DNA of 64,000 bases from Bacteroidota bacterium (GCA_016708785.1 JADJFC010000003.1:310001-374000), one strand, 5' to 3'; counted from the stretch's first letter, positions 8,377 through 17,904 are shown. Made by a program: numbers and translations. The notes: generated from the sequence alone by a model not told the origin.

Positions 8377-9351
8377 ATGTCAAAAGGTCCAATATCACAA
8401 TTCATGGAGAAAAATTATCTCCATTTTAATGCAGCAGCCATGATGGATGCAGCAAAAGGTTATGTAACACATCTGGATGAAGGTGGAAAAATGATGATCA
8501 CATTGGCCGGTGCAATGAGTACTGCTGAGTTAGGAATTTCTCTTGCCGAAATGATTCGTCAGGATAAAGTGTCAATTATATCTTGCACAGGTGCGAATCT
8601 GGAAGAAGATATCATGAATCTTGTTGCACATAATCACTATAAACGTGTTCCTAATTACAGAGATCTAAGTCCGCAGGAAGAATGGGACCTGCTTGAAAAT
8701 CATTACAACCGTGTAACCGATACTTGCATTCCTGAAGAAGAAGCGTTTCGTCGTTTACAAAAACATATTTACAAAGTGTGGAATGACGCTGAGAAAAGTG
8801 GAGAACGATATTTCCCGCACGAGTATATGTACAAGATGCTTCTCTCCGGCGACTTGAAACAATACTATGAGATCGATCCGAAAAATTCGTGGATGCTGGC
8901 AGCAGCAGAAAAAAATTTACCGATCGTTGTTCCGGGTTGGGAAGATTCTACAATGGGAAACATTTTTGCTTCTTACGTTATCAAAGGCGAAATGAAAGCT
9001 ACCACTATGAAAAGTGGAATAGAATATATGGTTTGGCTTGCTGACTGGTACAGAAAAAATTCAGGTGGAAAAGGAGTAGGCTTCTTTCAGATCGGTGGAG
9101 GTATTGCCGGTGATTTCCCAATCTGCGTTGTTCCAATGATGTATCAGGATCTTGAATGGCATGATGTACCTTTCTGGTCTTATTTCTGTCAGATCAGTGA
9201 CTCCACAACAAGCTATGGTTCTTATTCCGGTGCCGTTCCAAATGAAAAAATTACCTGGGGAAAACTTGATATCAAAACACCAAAATTCATCGTCGAATCG
9301 GATGCTTCTATTGTGGCGCCGTTGATGTTTGGGTGGGTACTTGGGTGGTAG
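8377..9351 (+). CDS. Deoxyhypusine-synthase-like protein (possible polyamine enzyme)
   Basis: 324 residues from ATG 8377; the upstream 22 codons of open frame do not fit the family. The whole length resembles deoxyhypusine synthase: LAGAMSTAELGISLAEMI near residue 45, ISCTGANLEEDI near 70, PIVVPGWEDSTMGN near 190, and the Lys of SGAVPNEKITWGK near residue 296, where the eukaryotic enzyme has its catalytic Lys. Bacteria lack the usual eIF5A target, and bacterial members are known or proposed to act in polyamine metabolism such as homospermidine formation. The reaction here is unproven. A repeat element follows. Confidence 0.8.
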   Translation: MSKGPISQFMEKNYLHFNAAAMMDAAKGYVTHLDEGGKMMITLAGAMSTAELGISLAEMIRQDKVSIISCTGANLEEDIMNLVAHNHYKRVPNYRDLSPQEEWDLLENHYNRVTDTCIPEEEAFRRLQKHIYKVWNDAEKSGERYFPHEYMYKMLLSGDLKQYYEIDPKNSWMLAAAEKNLPIVVPGWEDSTMGNIFASYVIKGEMKATTMKSGIEYMVWLADWYRKNSGGKGVGFFQIGGGIAGDFPICVVPMMYQDLEWHDVPFWSYFCQISDSTTSYGSYSGAVPNEKITWGKLDIKTPKFIVESDASIVAPLMFGWVLGW

Positions 9352-9360
9352 GCAATTGCA

Positions 9361-9423
9361 GTTACATGTTTCAGGTTGCAAGTCTCAGGTTGGTTACCCA
9401 AATTGCAACCTGAAACTTGTAAC
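9361..9423. repeat. Inverted repeat, CAGGTTGCAA family
   Basis: Arms 9361-9381 and 9403-9423 are inverse complements with 20 of 21 bases matching; the spacer includes another copy of the word TCAGGTT. The same words build the hairpin at 44481-44551, so this is a dispersed intergenic family. It ends 15 bases before the next ATG, so it would fold in that gene's leader. Confidence 0.75.
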
Positions 9424-9438
9424 CTAACAAACAAAAAG

Positions 9439-10131
9439 ATGAACCTCTTCGATACCCTCCGCATCATCCACATCGCCGCCGGTGCAACAGCATTCCTTGT
9501 TGCTCCAATCGCTATGATCGTGAAGAAAGGCGGTAGTGCACATAGAAAGTGGGGACTAGTTTTTTTCTGGTCGATGAGTGTCGTGGCTGCAACGGCTGCT
9601 ATCATGGCTCCGATGCATAAGAATCTTTTTCTTCTAATGGTGTCTGTTTTTAGTTTCTATCTGGCATTCACCGGATACAGAAGTCTCTTCCGAAAAAAAG
9701 CATTTAAAACAAAAAAAGTTGCTGTCATCGATTGGTTCTTTGCAATCCTTACCATTTCTTTTTCAGTAGGACTATTAATTTTCAAAATCAGTAAAATGCC
9801 AAATGGAATAAGTGTTGTTGCCGCTGTTTTTGGTGCTTTAGGGACTGGCTTGTCTTATCAATCAATCCATGGATTTCTAAAACCATCTCCTGACCCTCAA
9901 AAGTGGTTCTTTGATCATATGTTAGGTATGTTAACCGCCTATATTGCCGCCGTTTCAGCTTTTTCAGCTGTAAATCTCAATTATGATTGGTTGCCGCCTG
10001 TGATCCAATGGCTTTGGCCTACAATAATTGGAGTTCCATTGACGACCAGATGGATGAATTCGTATAGAAAGAAATTTTCTAAAGGAAAGAAAGTCAAGGA
10101 GCTTGTTGAGGTCAGAATAGAAAATGATTGA
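9439..10131 (+). CDS. DUF2306-like multi-pass membrane protein
   Basis: 230 residues from ATG 9439; an upstream in-frame ATG at 9376 lies inside the repeat and is rejected. There are about six hydrophobic segments, with a first helix carrying conserved-looking His (IIHIAAGATAFLVAPIAMI), then AHRKWGLVFFWSM and the late DHMLGMLTAYIAAVSAFSAV. The pattern resembles DUF2306-type integral membrane proteins, whose histidines suggest haem or quinone contact, but no function is established. It precedes sucA with its own 70-base gap. Confidence 0.6.
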   Translation: MNLFDTLRIIHIAAGATAFLVAPIAMIVKKGGSAHRKWGLVFFWSMSVVAATAAIMAPMHKNLFLLMVSVFSFYLAFTGYRSLFRKKAFKTKKVAVIDWFFAILTISFSVGLLIFKISKMPNGISVVAAVFGALGTGLSYQSIHGFLKPSPDPQKWFFDHMLGMLTAYIAAVSAFSAVNLNYDWLPPVIQWLWPTIIGVPLTTRWMNSYRKKFSKGKKVKELVEVRIEND

Positions 10132-10170
10132 ATTCGCAGAATTTTAGAATAATCTGCCATAATGAATTTG

Positions 10171-10178
10171 TACCTTTG
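10171..10178 (+). promoter_or_regulatory. Possible -7 promoter element (TACCTTTG) for sucA
   Basis: Perfect TANNTTTG match 23 bases before the sucA ATG. No clear -33 TTG at the expected distance. Confidence 0.4.
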
Positions 10179-10201
10179 CCGCTTCAATTGAAGAAAGTAT
10201 C

Positions 10202-11017
10202 ATGGACAGATTTTCATATTTAGGAAGTGCAGATGTTGGGCAAATAGATGACTTATACAAACAGTTCCGCATCGACCCGGCAAGTGTAACAGATAGCTGG
10301 CGAAAATTTTTTGACGGATTTGATTTTGCAAGAACAAATTTTGCGGAAAATGGTCACTCATCAGCGGATGTCGTTCCTGAAAATGTACAAAAAGAATTCA
10401 ACGTAATCAATCTGATCAACGGTTATCGTTCGCGCGGACATCTTTTCACAAGGACAAATCCTGTACGAGAGCGCCGTCAGTACACTCCAACTTTGGAGAT
10501 CACTAATTTCGGTTTAACTGAAAATGATCTGGATACTACTTTTCATTCAGGTACATTGATCGGTATTGGTCCGGCTACGCTTCGGTCTATCATTGCTCAT
10601 CTCGATCAGACCTATTGCGCAAGTGTTGGCGCTGAATATAAATATATCCGTACACCTGAAATTGTTGATTGGCTTGAACAGAAAATGGAAAGCAGTAAAA
10701 ATACTGCGCCGTTTTCAATCGATAAAAAACGTCGTATCCTTTCTAAGCTAAATGAAGCAGTTGCATTTGAAAGTTTCCTTCATACAAAATTCGTCGGACA
10801 AAAAGATTTTCGCTTGAAGGATGTGAGACGCTCATTCCTGCACTCGATGAAGTTATTGAATGCGGTGCCGAAATGGGAATCAAAGAATTCGTTATCGGAA
10901 TGTCGCATCGAGGTCGCCTTAATGTACTGGCGAATATCATGGGTAAAACGTATAAGGAGATCTTCACTGAATTCGAAGGACTCGAATATGATGAGCATGA
11001 ATTTTCCGGTGATGTAA
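10202..11017 (+). CDS. sucA: 2-oxoglutarate dehydrogenase E1, N-terminal part (frameshifted)
   Basis: The ATG at 10202 begins the typical OGDH N-terminus (SYLGSADVGQIDDLYKQF, SWRKFFDGF), which binds E2, and continues through GYRSRGHLFTRTNP to FLHTKFVGQK near residue 200. At 10800-10804 a run of five A should be six; after it this frame turns to nonsense, while the true continuation (RFSLEGCETLIPALDE) is in the next frame. With one base restored the protein is 913 residues, normal for E1. It feeds the sucA-sucB operon: oxidative decarboxylation of 2-oxoglutarate in the TCA cycle. Confidence 0.88.
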   Translation: MDRFSYLGSADVGQIDDLYKQFRIDPASVTDSWRKFFDGFDFARTNFAENGHSSADVVPENVQKEFNVINLINGYRSRGHLFTRTNPVRERRQYTPTLEITNFGLTENDLDTTFHSGTLIGIGPATLRSIIAHLDQTYCASVGAEYKYIRTPEIVDWLEQKMESSKNTAPFSIDKKRRILSKLNEAVAFESFLHTKFVGQKDFRLKDVRRSFLHSMKLLNAVPKWESKNSLSECRIEVALMYWRISWVKRIRRSSLNSKDSNMMSMNFPVM

Positions 11018-12942
11018 AATATCATCTTGGATTTTCAACTGATGTTAAGACTTCAACAGGAAAAGATATTCACCTCAGTGTTGCACCAAATCCGTCTCAC
11101 CTTGAAGCGGTCGATCCTGTTGTACAGGGAATCGTTCGTTCTAAAATTGATAATACTCCGGGTGGAACAGAAGATCAGATCGCACCAATTTTAATTCATG
11201 GCGATGCTGCTATGGCCGGACAAGGCGTTGTTTACGAAGTGATACAAATGTCCTTGCTTCGTGGTTATCGTACCGGTGGAACAATTCACATGGTTGTGAA
11301 TAATCAGATAGGATTTACTACAAATTATACTGACGGACGATCAAGTACGTATTGTACCGATGTTGCCAAAGTTACTTTGTCGCCTGTATTCCATGTGAAT
11401 GGTGATGATGTAGAAGCATTGGTTTATACTATTCAGCTGGCAATGGAATTCCGTCAGAAATTTCATCGTGATGTATTCATTGATATTCTTGGTTACCGAA
11501 AATATGGCCATAATGAAGGTGATGAGCCACGTTTCACTCAGCCACTTTTGTATAAGGCAATCGCTGCACATAAAAATTCCCGTGAAATTTATAATGACAA
11601 ATTATTGTTGCAAGGTGAAGTAGAGGCGAATCTCGCTCGTGAAATGGAAAAATCATTTCGCGAAATGCTGCAGAATAGTCTTGATGTTGCAAAACTGGTA
11701 AAGAATAAAGCGGTTTCACTTTTTGGTGAAGGAAGTTGGAAAGGTCTTCGTCTTTCAACTGCAAAAGATTTTCTCCAAAGTCCGGAGACAGGCGTAGAGA
11801 TGAAAACGCTTTCTGCAATTGCTGATAAAATCACTTCATTTCCGGTTGATAAAAAGTTCTTCACTAAAACCGTTCGGTTATTTGAAGACCGCAAGAAGAT
11901 GGTAAAAGAAAATCGTCTTGATTGGGCAATGGGTGAATTGCTTGCCTATGGAACATTGGTAAATGAAGGATTTCCTGTTCGTTTCACAGGGCAAGATGTT
12001 GAACGTGGTACTTTTTCTCATCGTCATGCTGTTATTCAGATAGAAGACTCTGATGAACAATTTACACCGATGAATCACATTGCTGTAGGAAAACAAGCTC
12101 CTTTCAGGATCTTTAATTCTTTGCTTTCAGAATATGCAGTATTGGGTTTTGAATATGGTTACGCTTTGCCTTCACCAAATTCACTGGTGATATGGGAAGC
12201 TCAGTTTGGTGATTTCAATAATGGTGCACAGATCATCATCGATCAATACATTAGTAGCGCAGAAGATAAATGGAATCGAATGAATGGCCTTGTGATGTTA
12301 TTGCCTCATGGTTACGAGGGACAAGGCGCTGAACATTCAAGTGCCCGTATTGAACGTTACCTGAATCTGTGTGCTGAAAATAATCTGCAGATCTTAAATT
12401 GTACAACGCCGGCGAATTTCTTCCATGCATTGCGTCGTCAGATCCATCGTCCATTCCGTAAGCCGCTGGTAATTTTTACTCCGAAAAGTCTGTTGCGTCA
12501 TCCGCGATGTGTTTCTTCAATGGATGAATTATCGAAAGGAAGATTTAACGAAGTGATAGACGATAATTCTGCTGATGCTGCAAAAGTCACTCGTGTTATT
12601 GCTTGTTCCGGGAAAGTTTACTACGATCTTCTTGAACAAAAAGAAAAAGATCAGATCAATAATGTCGCTTTGATTCGTCTCGAACAATTATATCCTTTCC
12701 CAATTGAGAAATTGATGGAAGTGAACGCAAAATATAAAAATGCAAAGGATTGGGTTTGGCTTCAGGAAGAACCTGTAAACATGGGAGCATGGTCGTATAT
12801 TCTTCGTTTGACAAACGGCATACTTCCATTTAGAGTGATCTCACGTAAAGAAAGTGCAAGTCCTGCAACAGGAAGTTATAAAGCACATGAGCGTGAGCAA
12901 AAAGAATTGATCGCAGAAGCATTTAATATTAATCAAAAATAA
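10873..12942 (+). CDS. sucA: 2-oxoglutarate dehydrogenase E1, catalytic part (frameshifted from its N-terminus)
   Basis: 689 residues carrying the thiamine diphosphate-dependent core of OGDH E1: IGMSHRGRLNVLANI at the start, HLEAVDPVVQG, the ThDP/Mg region GDAAMAGQGVVYE and NQIGFTT, GHNEGDEPRFTQP, then the transketolase-like domain with GQDVERGTFSHRH, and a C-terminal part with VWLQEEPVNMGAW. The apparent start at 10873 is only the first ATG after the frameshift; the real gene begins at 10202. The stop is 10 bases before sucB. Confidence 0.92.
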   Translation: MGIKEFVIGMSHRGRLNVLANIMGKTYKEIFTEFEGLEYDEHEFSGDVKYHLGFSTDVKTSTGKDIHLSVAPNPSHLEAVDPVVQGIVRSKIDNTPGGTEDQIAPILIHGDAAMAGQGVVYEVIQMSLLRGYRTGGTIHMVVNNQIGFTTNYTDGRSSTYCTDVAKVTLSPVFHVNGDDVEALVYTIQLAMEFRQKFHRDVFIDILGYRKYGHNEGDEPRFTQPLLYKAIAAHKNSREIYNDKLLLQGEVEANLAREMEKSFREMLQNSLDVAKLVKNKAVSLFGEGSWKGLRLSTAKDFLQSPETGVEMKTLSAIADKITSFPVDKKFFTKTVRLFEDRKKMVKENRLDWAMGELLAYGTLVNEGFPVRFTGQDVERGTFSHRHAVIQIEDSDEQFTPMNHIAVGKQAPFRIFNSLLSEYAVLGFEYGYALPSPNSLVIWEAQFGDFNNGAQIIIDQYISSAEDKWNRMNGLVMLLPHGYEGQGAEHSSARIERYLNLCAENNLQILNCTTPANFFHALRRQIHRPFRKPLVIFTPKSLLRHPRCVSSMDELSKGRFNEVIDDNSADAAKVTRVIACSGKVYYDLLEQKEKDQINNVALIRLEQLYPFPIEKLMEVNAKYKNAKDWVWLQEEPVNMGAWSYILRLTNGILPFRVISRKESASPATGSYKAHEREQKELIAEAFNINQK

Positions 12943-12952
12943 TTTCTCTCTT

Positions 12953-14185
12953 ATGCCAGTAATTGAAATGAAAGTTCCGAGTCCGGGTGAATCAATCACC
13001 GAAGTTCAAATTGCACGTTGGATAAAAAAAGACGGCGATTATGTTGAAAAGGATGAAGAGTTGTGCGAGATCGATTCAGATAAAGCAACATTAACATTAA
13101 ACGCTGAAGCTTCCGGTGCTCTGAAAATCCTGGCAAAAGAAGGTGAGACCATTGCAGTCGGTACTGTTGTTTGTTCAATAGATACAGATGCGAAAGGTGA
13201 AAAACCGGCAGCTAAAGTTGAACCAAAAGTAGCTGCCGCTCCTGCAAAGGCAAAAGAAGAATCGGCTCAAGCGAAAAAAGCAGAACCTGTCGCAACGAAA
13301 ACATATGCAGAAGGTATTCCTTCTGTTGCGGCTGAAAAAATTCTTCGCGAAAAAGGAATTGCTGCCGATAAGATAGAAGGTACAGGCAAAGGTGGAAGAA
13401 TTACGAAAGCAGATGTATTGAATCCGAATATCATCGACATCAGCACCCGCGGAGGAAGAAATGTTCGTCGTGAAAAAATGACGATGCTTCGTAAAAAAGT
13501 TGCTGAGCGTCTGGTTGCTGTGAAACAAGAAACTGCAATGCTTACAACTTTCAACGAAGTTGATATGAGTGCAATCATGAAGATCAGAAAGCAATATAAA
13601 GATACATTCAAAGAAACTCATGGAGTCGGATTAGGTTTCATGTCATTTTTTACAAAGGCGGTTTGCGAAGCATTGTTATCCTTCCCCGCAGTGAATGGAC
13701 AGATCGATGGAACTGAATTGGTGTACCATGATTATTGTGATATCGGAATTGCAGTTAGCGCACCAAAAGGATTAATGGTTCCCATCATTCGAAATGCAGA
13801 AGCGAAATCGCTTGCACAAATTGAAAGCGCAGTAAATGAACTTGCAACACGAGCACGCGACGGAAAAATTACATTGGAAGAAATGACAGGCGGTACTTTT
13901 ACAATTACAAATGGCGGAGTGTTTGGATCAATGCTTTCAACTCCTATTATTAATCCACCGCAATCTGCAATTTTAGGTATGCACAATATCGTTGAACGTG
14001 CAGTTGTCGTAGATGGAAAAGTTGAAGTTCGACCAATAATGTACGTCGCCCTTTCATATGATCACCGTATCATCGACGGCCGCGAATCAGTTGGCTTCTT
14101 AGTGAAAGTAAAACAAATGCTGGAAGATCCAACTAAGATGCTGTTTGGCGGGGCAGATCCGACTCGGACTTTACTTGGAATCTGA
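12953..14185 (+). CDS. sucB: Dihydrolipoyl succinyltransferase E2 of 2-oxoglutarate dehydrogenase
   Basis: 410 residues. An N-terminal lipoyl domain has its acceptor Lys44 in EIDSDKATLTL. A charged Ala/Pro/Lys-rich linker (about 80-115) follows, then the peripheral subunit-binding domain (PSVAAEKILREKGI, about 120-160) and a C-terminal acyltransferase with MLTTFNEVDMS and the catalytic SYDHRIIDGRE near 375. Transfers succinyl to CoA. Follows sucA by 10 bases in one operon, ended by the terminator at 14221. Confidence 0.95.
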   Translation: MPVIEMKVPSPGESITEVQIARWIKKDGDYVEKDEELCEIDSDKATLTLNAEASGALKILAKEGETIAVGTVVCSIDTDAKGEKPAAKVEPKVAAAPAKAKEESAQAKKAEPVATKTYAEGIPSVAAEKILREKGIAADKIEGTGKGGRITKADVLNPNIIDISTRGGRNVRREKMTMLRKKVAERLVAVKQETAMLTTFNEVDMSAIMKIRKQYKDTFKETHGVGLGFMSFFTKAVCEALLSFPAVNGQIDGTELVYHDYCDIGIAVSAPKGLMVPIIRNAEAKSLAQIESAVNELATRARDGKITLEEMTGGTFTITNGGVFGSMLSTPIINPPQSAILGMHNIVERAVVVDGKVEVRPIMYVALSYDHRIIDGRESVGFLVKVKQMLEDPTKMLFGGADPTRTLLGI

Positions 14186-14220
14186 AATGAACTATTAACG
14201 AATAACGAATAACGAATAAC

Positions 14221-14262
14221 GAAGGGCTATCATAGGAAATTATAAACCTACGATAGCCCTTC
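14221..14262 (+). terminator. Rho-independent terminator after sucAB
   Basis: GAAGGGCTATC (14221-14231) pairs with GATAGCCCTTC (14252-14262), extended by TAGG/CCTA inside, followed by TTTT. Just before it, at about 14190-14221, is a short tandem array of the word ATAACGA. Confidence 0.8.
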
Positions 14263-14268
14263 TTTTAA

Positions 14269-14468
14269 CGACCCCATCGGGGTCAAATGTCGGTAGCAAA
14301 ATGAATTGAATTGCCCCGACCCCGGAGGGGTCGTATGTGAATTGGAATGGGCATTTCATTTTTTTTTCGTTCATGGAAAAATTAATTTACAAATCATGTG
14401 CGACCCCAGAGGGGTCGCACATGACGTTTTATTTTTTTTTCTACCGACATGCGACCCTTACAGGGTCG
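14269..14468. repeat. Composite palindromic element built from CGACCCC/GGGGTCG
   Basis: Four small palindromes of the same type lie in 200 bases: 14270-14284, 14317-14333, 14394-14424 (14-base perfect arms) and 14452-14468. In addition, the outer segments 14280-14296 and 14441-14457 are inverse complements of each other (15 of 17), so the whole unit is itself an inverted repeat. It fills the otherwise gene-free space between sucB and the convergent Nfu gene. It resembles a paired REP/BIME element; no RAYT transposase is in the window. Confidence 0.75.
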
Positions 14469-14491
14469 GTGCCATTAGTTATTCGTTAAAA

Positions 14492-15073
14492 TTAAAGTGC
14501 TTCGGCTACGACTTCATTTACCTCGGGTACTAATTGCTTCAGCAATCTTTCAATTCCCGATTTCAACGTTACTGTCGATGATGGACAACCGCTGCAAGAA
14601 CCTTTCATCACTACCGTGACAATTCCATCTTCAAATGATTTAAAGTGAATTGCGCCACCATCTTGTTCAACTGCAGGCTTTACATATTCTTCCAACGCCT
14701 CGATAATTTTTGTCTCTACAGCGGATGCCGTTTTAGTGCGTTCAATTTTAGGGTCAGCAACTTGCTGTGTTGGTCCTGTAAAAACCTTTTCATCGTTATC
14801 GAAAAAGTTCTTTAAAAAAGCACGAATGATTGGAATCAATTCATACCAGTCCATGTCATTTGCTTTTGAAAGCGTAACGAAATTGGAGCTGATGAATACA
14901 GATGAAATTCCACTAAATGAAAAAAGCTGTTGTGCTAAAGGTGAATTATGAGCTGCTTCCTTTGATGTATATTCTACACTTCCTTCTTCCAGTAAATAGC
15001 GATTCACTACAAATTTCATCGCTGCAGGATTCGGTGTTGCTTCTGCGTAAATGTTGATGGGCATTTTTTCCAT
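14492..15073 (-). CDS. Nfu/NifU-type iron-sulfur scaffold protein
   Basis: 193 residues from ATG 15073; a longer open frame to 15136 adds an unlikely extension. The N-terminal half is an Nfu_N domain (YAEATPNPAAMKFVVN, then FSFSGISSVFISSNFVT). The C-terminal half is the NifU-like domain with KPAVEQDGGAIHF and the cluster-binding CXXC in GSCSGCPSS. Such proteins carry and deliver Fe-S clusters to apoproteins in the cytoplasm. A second ATG at 15064 (MPIN) is possible. Confidence 0.9.
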   Translation of the reverse strand: MEKMPINIYAEATPNPAAMKFVVNRYLLEEGSVEYTSKEAAHNSPLAQQLFSFSGISSVFISSNFVTLSKANDMDWYELIPIIRAFLKNFFDNDEKVFTGPTQQVADPKIERTKTASAVETKIIEALEEYVKPAVEQDGGAIHFKSFEDGIVTVVMKGSCSGCPSSTVTLKSGIERLLKQLVPEVNEVVAEAL

Positions 15074-15137
15074 GGGGCAAAGGTACGGATTTTCACGGGA
15101 AATTGATTGGTCAAAACTTAGGTTAAAGGCGGTCAAG

Positions 15138-15198
15138 GGTCAAAGGTCAAGGGTGACGCGGATTTTTTAATTTGCTGCTTTACCCTTGACCTTTGACC
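15138..15198. repeat. Inverted repeat, GGTCAAAGGTCAAGGG family
   Basis: Arms 15138-15154 and 15182-15198 are perfect 17-base inverse complements around a 27-base spacer. Each arm is made of repeated GGTCAA words; an extra copy precedes the left arm at 15131. It lies between the divergent Nfu and nadB genes. Confidence 0.75.
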
Positions 15199-15238
15199 GT
15201 TTACCAAATTATTATTAGTTTTTTAACCATTCTACCCC

Positions 15239-15246
15239 TACTTTTG
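15239..15246 (+). promoter_or_regulatory. Possible -7 promoter element (TACTTTTG) for nadB
   Basis: Perfect TANNTTTG match, 57 bases before the nadB ATG at 15303. No clear -33 TTG. Confidence 0.35.
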
Positions 15247-15302
15247 TTGTCTAAATAATTGGAGTGCTACGGATTACACAATCCGCAATCCGAAATCACC
15301 AT

Positions 15303-16872
15303 ATGAGGCGTCAAGTAGATTTTTCTAATTATCGGTTCAGGCATTGCAGGATTAACATTCGCACTAAAAGTGGCAGCACATGGTAAAGTGCTTATTATCA
15401 CTAAGGCAAATGCAGATGAATCCAATACAAAATATGCGCAAGGTGGTATAGCCGGAGTATTGCAAGCGCCTGATTCTTTCGAAGAACACATAAAAGATAC
15501 GCTGATCGCAGGAGCAGGTTTGTGTGATGAAAAGGTAGTAAGAACTGTTATTACAGAAGGTGCTGATAGGATCCGGGAAATTATTGATTGGGGAACTCGA
15601 TTTGACAAAGATGCTGAAGGACATTATGATCTTGCTAAAGAAGGTGGACATAGCGCTCATCGTGTTTACCATTATAAAGATGCAACGGGAAATGAAATTG
15701 AGCGTGCGCTTTTAGCTCAAATCAGAAGTCACCCGAATATTTCTTTGTACACACATTATTTTGCGATTGACATTATCACCCAACATCATTTGGGTCAGGA
15801 AGTGAAACGTTCCAATAGCGATACACAGAGTTACGGTGCTTATGCATTGAATTTGCATACGGGAGAAGTGGAAACAATTCTTTCTCGAATCACTATGGTA
15901 GCAACCGGTGGCGCCGGACAAGTTTATCGTGCTACAACAAATCCTGTTATTGCAACTGGAGATGGTGTTGCAATGGTTTATCGTGCAAAAGGAATTGTGA
16001 AGGACATGGAGTTCATACAATTTCATCCAACAGCTTTGTATAATCCTGGCGAACATCCTTCCTTTCTTATCACTGAGGCTGTTCGTGGAATGGGAGGAAT
16101 ATTGAAGACCAAGGATGGAAATGAATTCATGCAAAAGTATGACGAGAGAAAATCGTTGGCGCCACGCGACATCGTTGCAAGAGCCATCGATAATGAAATG
16201 AAAATTCATGGCGATGATTTTGTTTATCTGGATTGTCGTCATATTGATGCGGAGCAATTCCAGACTCATTTCCCAAATATTTTAGTAAAATGTAAGTCAC
16301 TCGGAATCGATCCTGCGAAAAACATGATTCCTGTTGTTCCCGCTGCTCATTATATCTGCGGAGGAATTGTTGTTGATCTCGATGGACGAACTTCCATCAA
16401 TAATTTATATGCTGCCGGTGAATGTTCGTGCACAGGACTGCATGGTGGTAACAGACTTGCATCAAATTCATTGTTGGAAGCTTTAGTTTATTCTGATCGG
16501 GCATCTAAAGATGTGATCAGTCGATTTGCTTCGATTGAATTATGCCAAAATGTTCCGGAATGGGATTCGGAAGGAACTGTACAGCCAAATGAACTTGTCC
16601 TTATCACTTCTAACTTAAGTGAATTGCAAATTGTAATGAGTAATTATGTCGGTATCGTTCGTTCTGATCAGCGATTGAAAAGAGCAATGGACCGACTTCG
16701 AATTATATATGGTGAAACGGAAGGATTGTATGAACGAACGATCGTTTCTCCACGGCTTTGTGAGTTGAGAAATTTGATATCCGTTGCTTATCTCATTGTG
16801 AAGTTTGCTCAAGCCAGAAAAGAGAGTGTTGGTTTGCATTATTCAACAGATTATCCACCGGTAAATAAATAA
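15303..16872 (+). CDS. nadB: L-aspartate oxidase NadB (one-base frameshift near the start)
   Basis: Oxidises L-aspartate to iminoaspartate with FAD, first step of NAD synthesis. The true start is ATG 15303: MRRQVDF, then, after one surplus T in the run at 15320-15324, LIIGSGIAGLTFALKVA, the FAD-binding dinucleotide motif. From about 15370 the frame is clean: TKYAQGGIAGV, then GGHSAHRV, FHPTAL, and APRDIVARAID, with EALVYSDRA near the end. Removing one T gives 522 residues, a normal length. The longest uninterrupted frame begins only at 15370 and would lack the FAD motif. nadA and nadC are not adjacent; a LuxE-like gene follows by 6 bases. Confidence 0.9.
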
Positions 16873-16878
16873 TTTCAG

Positions 16879-17868
16879 ATGGAACGATCTCAACTTCGTA
16901 AACGAATTTTTGCCCGACATTCAGAGGGTTCTTTTCTCGAATTGGCGCTTGAGATCTTTCAATATCAATTTGAAAACAATTCTTTTTACAGGTCATTCGT
17001 TGAAGGCTGTAAAGTAGATCCGAAGAAAGTTAAAGAGCTTAATGAAATTCCATTTCTTCCTGTTGAATTATTCAAGTCCAATGAAATCAAGACAGGAGAG
17101 TTTCAACCGGAAGCAATTTTTACAAGTAGCACGACGACAGGAAGTATTTCATCAAAACATTTTATCAGAGATCTTGAACTTTATGAAGAATCTTTTATGA
17201 GATCGTTCATCCATTTTTATGGAGATCCATCTGATTATGTTTTTCTTGCTTTGCTGCCGTCTTATCTGGAACGATCAGGTTCATCATTGATTTATATGAT
17301 GGAAAAATTGATCTCTGAAAGTACTGATCTTCGAAGTGGATTTTTTCTGAATGAATTTGATAAACTCAACAACCTTCTCGTCCAACTAAAGTCGGAAAAT
17401 AAAAAAGTCGTACTGGTTGGTGTGACGTATGCACTTCTTGATTTTGTAGAAAAGCATTCAATCAATTTCCCTGAACTGATCGTAATGGAAACAGGCGGAA
17501 TGAAAGGGAAACGGAAAGAAATGGTACGTGACGAAGTCCATGAAATTCTCAAACCTGCTTTTGGCGTTCTTTCAATTCATTCAGAATATGGAATGACAGA
17601 ATTGCTTTCTCAGGCCTATTCAAAAGGCCATGGTGTCTTCGAAACTCCGCCATGGATGCGCATACTTGTTCGTGAAATGAATGATCCGTTGAACATCGCT
17701 GCTCATGGTAGGAGCGGGGCGATCAACATCATCGATCTGGCAAATCTTGATTCGTGTGCTTTTATCGCTACTCAGGATCTTGGTAAATTGGTGAACGATA
17801 CGGCTTTCGAAGTTATCGGTCGATTCGATTATAGCGATATTCGCGGTTGTAACCTGATGGTAGAATAA
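16879..17868 (+). CDS. LuxE/PaaK-family acyl-protein synthetase-like protein
   Basis: 329 residues, cytoplasmic. Resembles the adenylate-forming LuxE domain: IPFLPVELFKSNEIKTG near residue 57, the Ser/Thr-rich nucleotide loop FTSSTTTGSISSKHF near 80, LPSYLERSGSSLIYMM near 125, GGMKGKRKEM near 205, and EYGMTELLSQAYS near 240. LuxE activates fatty acids in bioluminescence, but no other lux gene is here, so another acyl substrate is likely. It follows nadB by only 6 bases. Confidence 0.75.
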   Translation: MERSQLRKRIFARHSEGSFLELALEIFQYQFENNSFYRSFVEGCKVDPKKVKELNEIPFLPVELFKSNEIKTGEFQPEAIFTSSTTTGSISSKHFIRDLELYEESFMRSFIHFYGDPSDYVFLALLPSYLERSGSSLIYMMEKLISESTDLRSGFFLNEFDKLNNLLVQLKSENKKVVLVGVTYALLDFVEKHSINFPELIVMETGGMKGKRKEMVRDEVHEILKPAFGVLSIHSEYGMTELLSQAYSKGHGVFETPPWMRILVREMNDPLNIAAHGRSGAINIIDLANLDSCAFIATQDLGKLVNDTAFEVIGRFDYSDIRGCNLMVE

Positions 17869-17904
17869 ATTTAATGCTTACTTTTGACCGATCAATAAAT
17901 TAAA

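Noticed and set aside
10800..10804. Programmed ribosomal frameshift in sucA
   Set aside because: sucA is not known to use one, and the same kind of one-base defect occurs in five unrelated genes here.
13175..13621. 148-codon antisense frame in sucB (and similar ones, e.g. 5727-6083 and 15712-16269)
   Set aside because: Antisense shadows of well-identified genes, with biased composition and no motifs.
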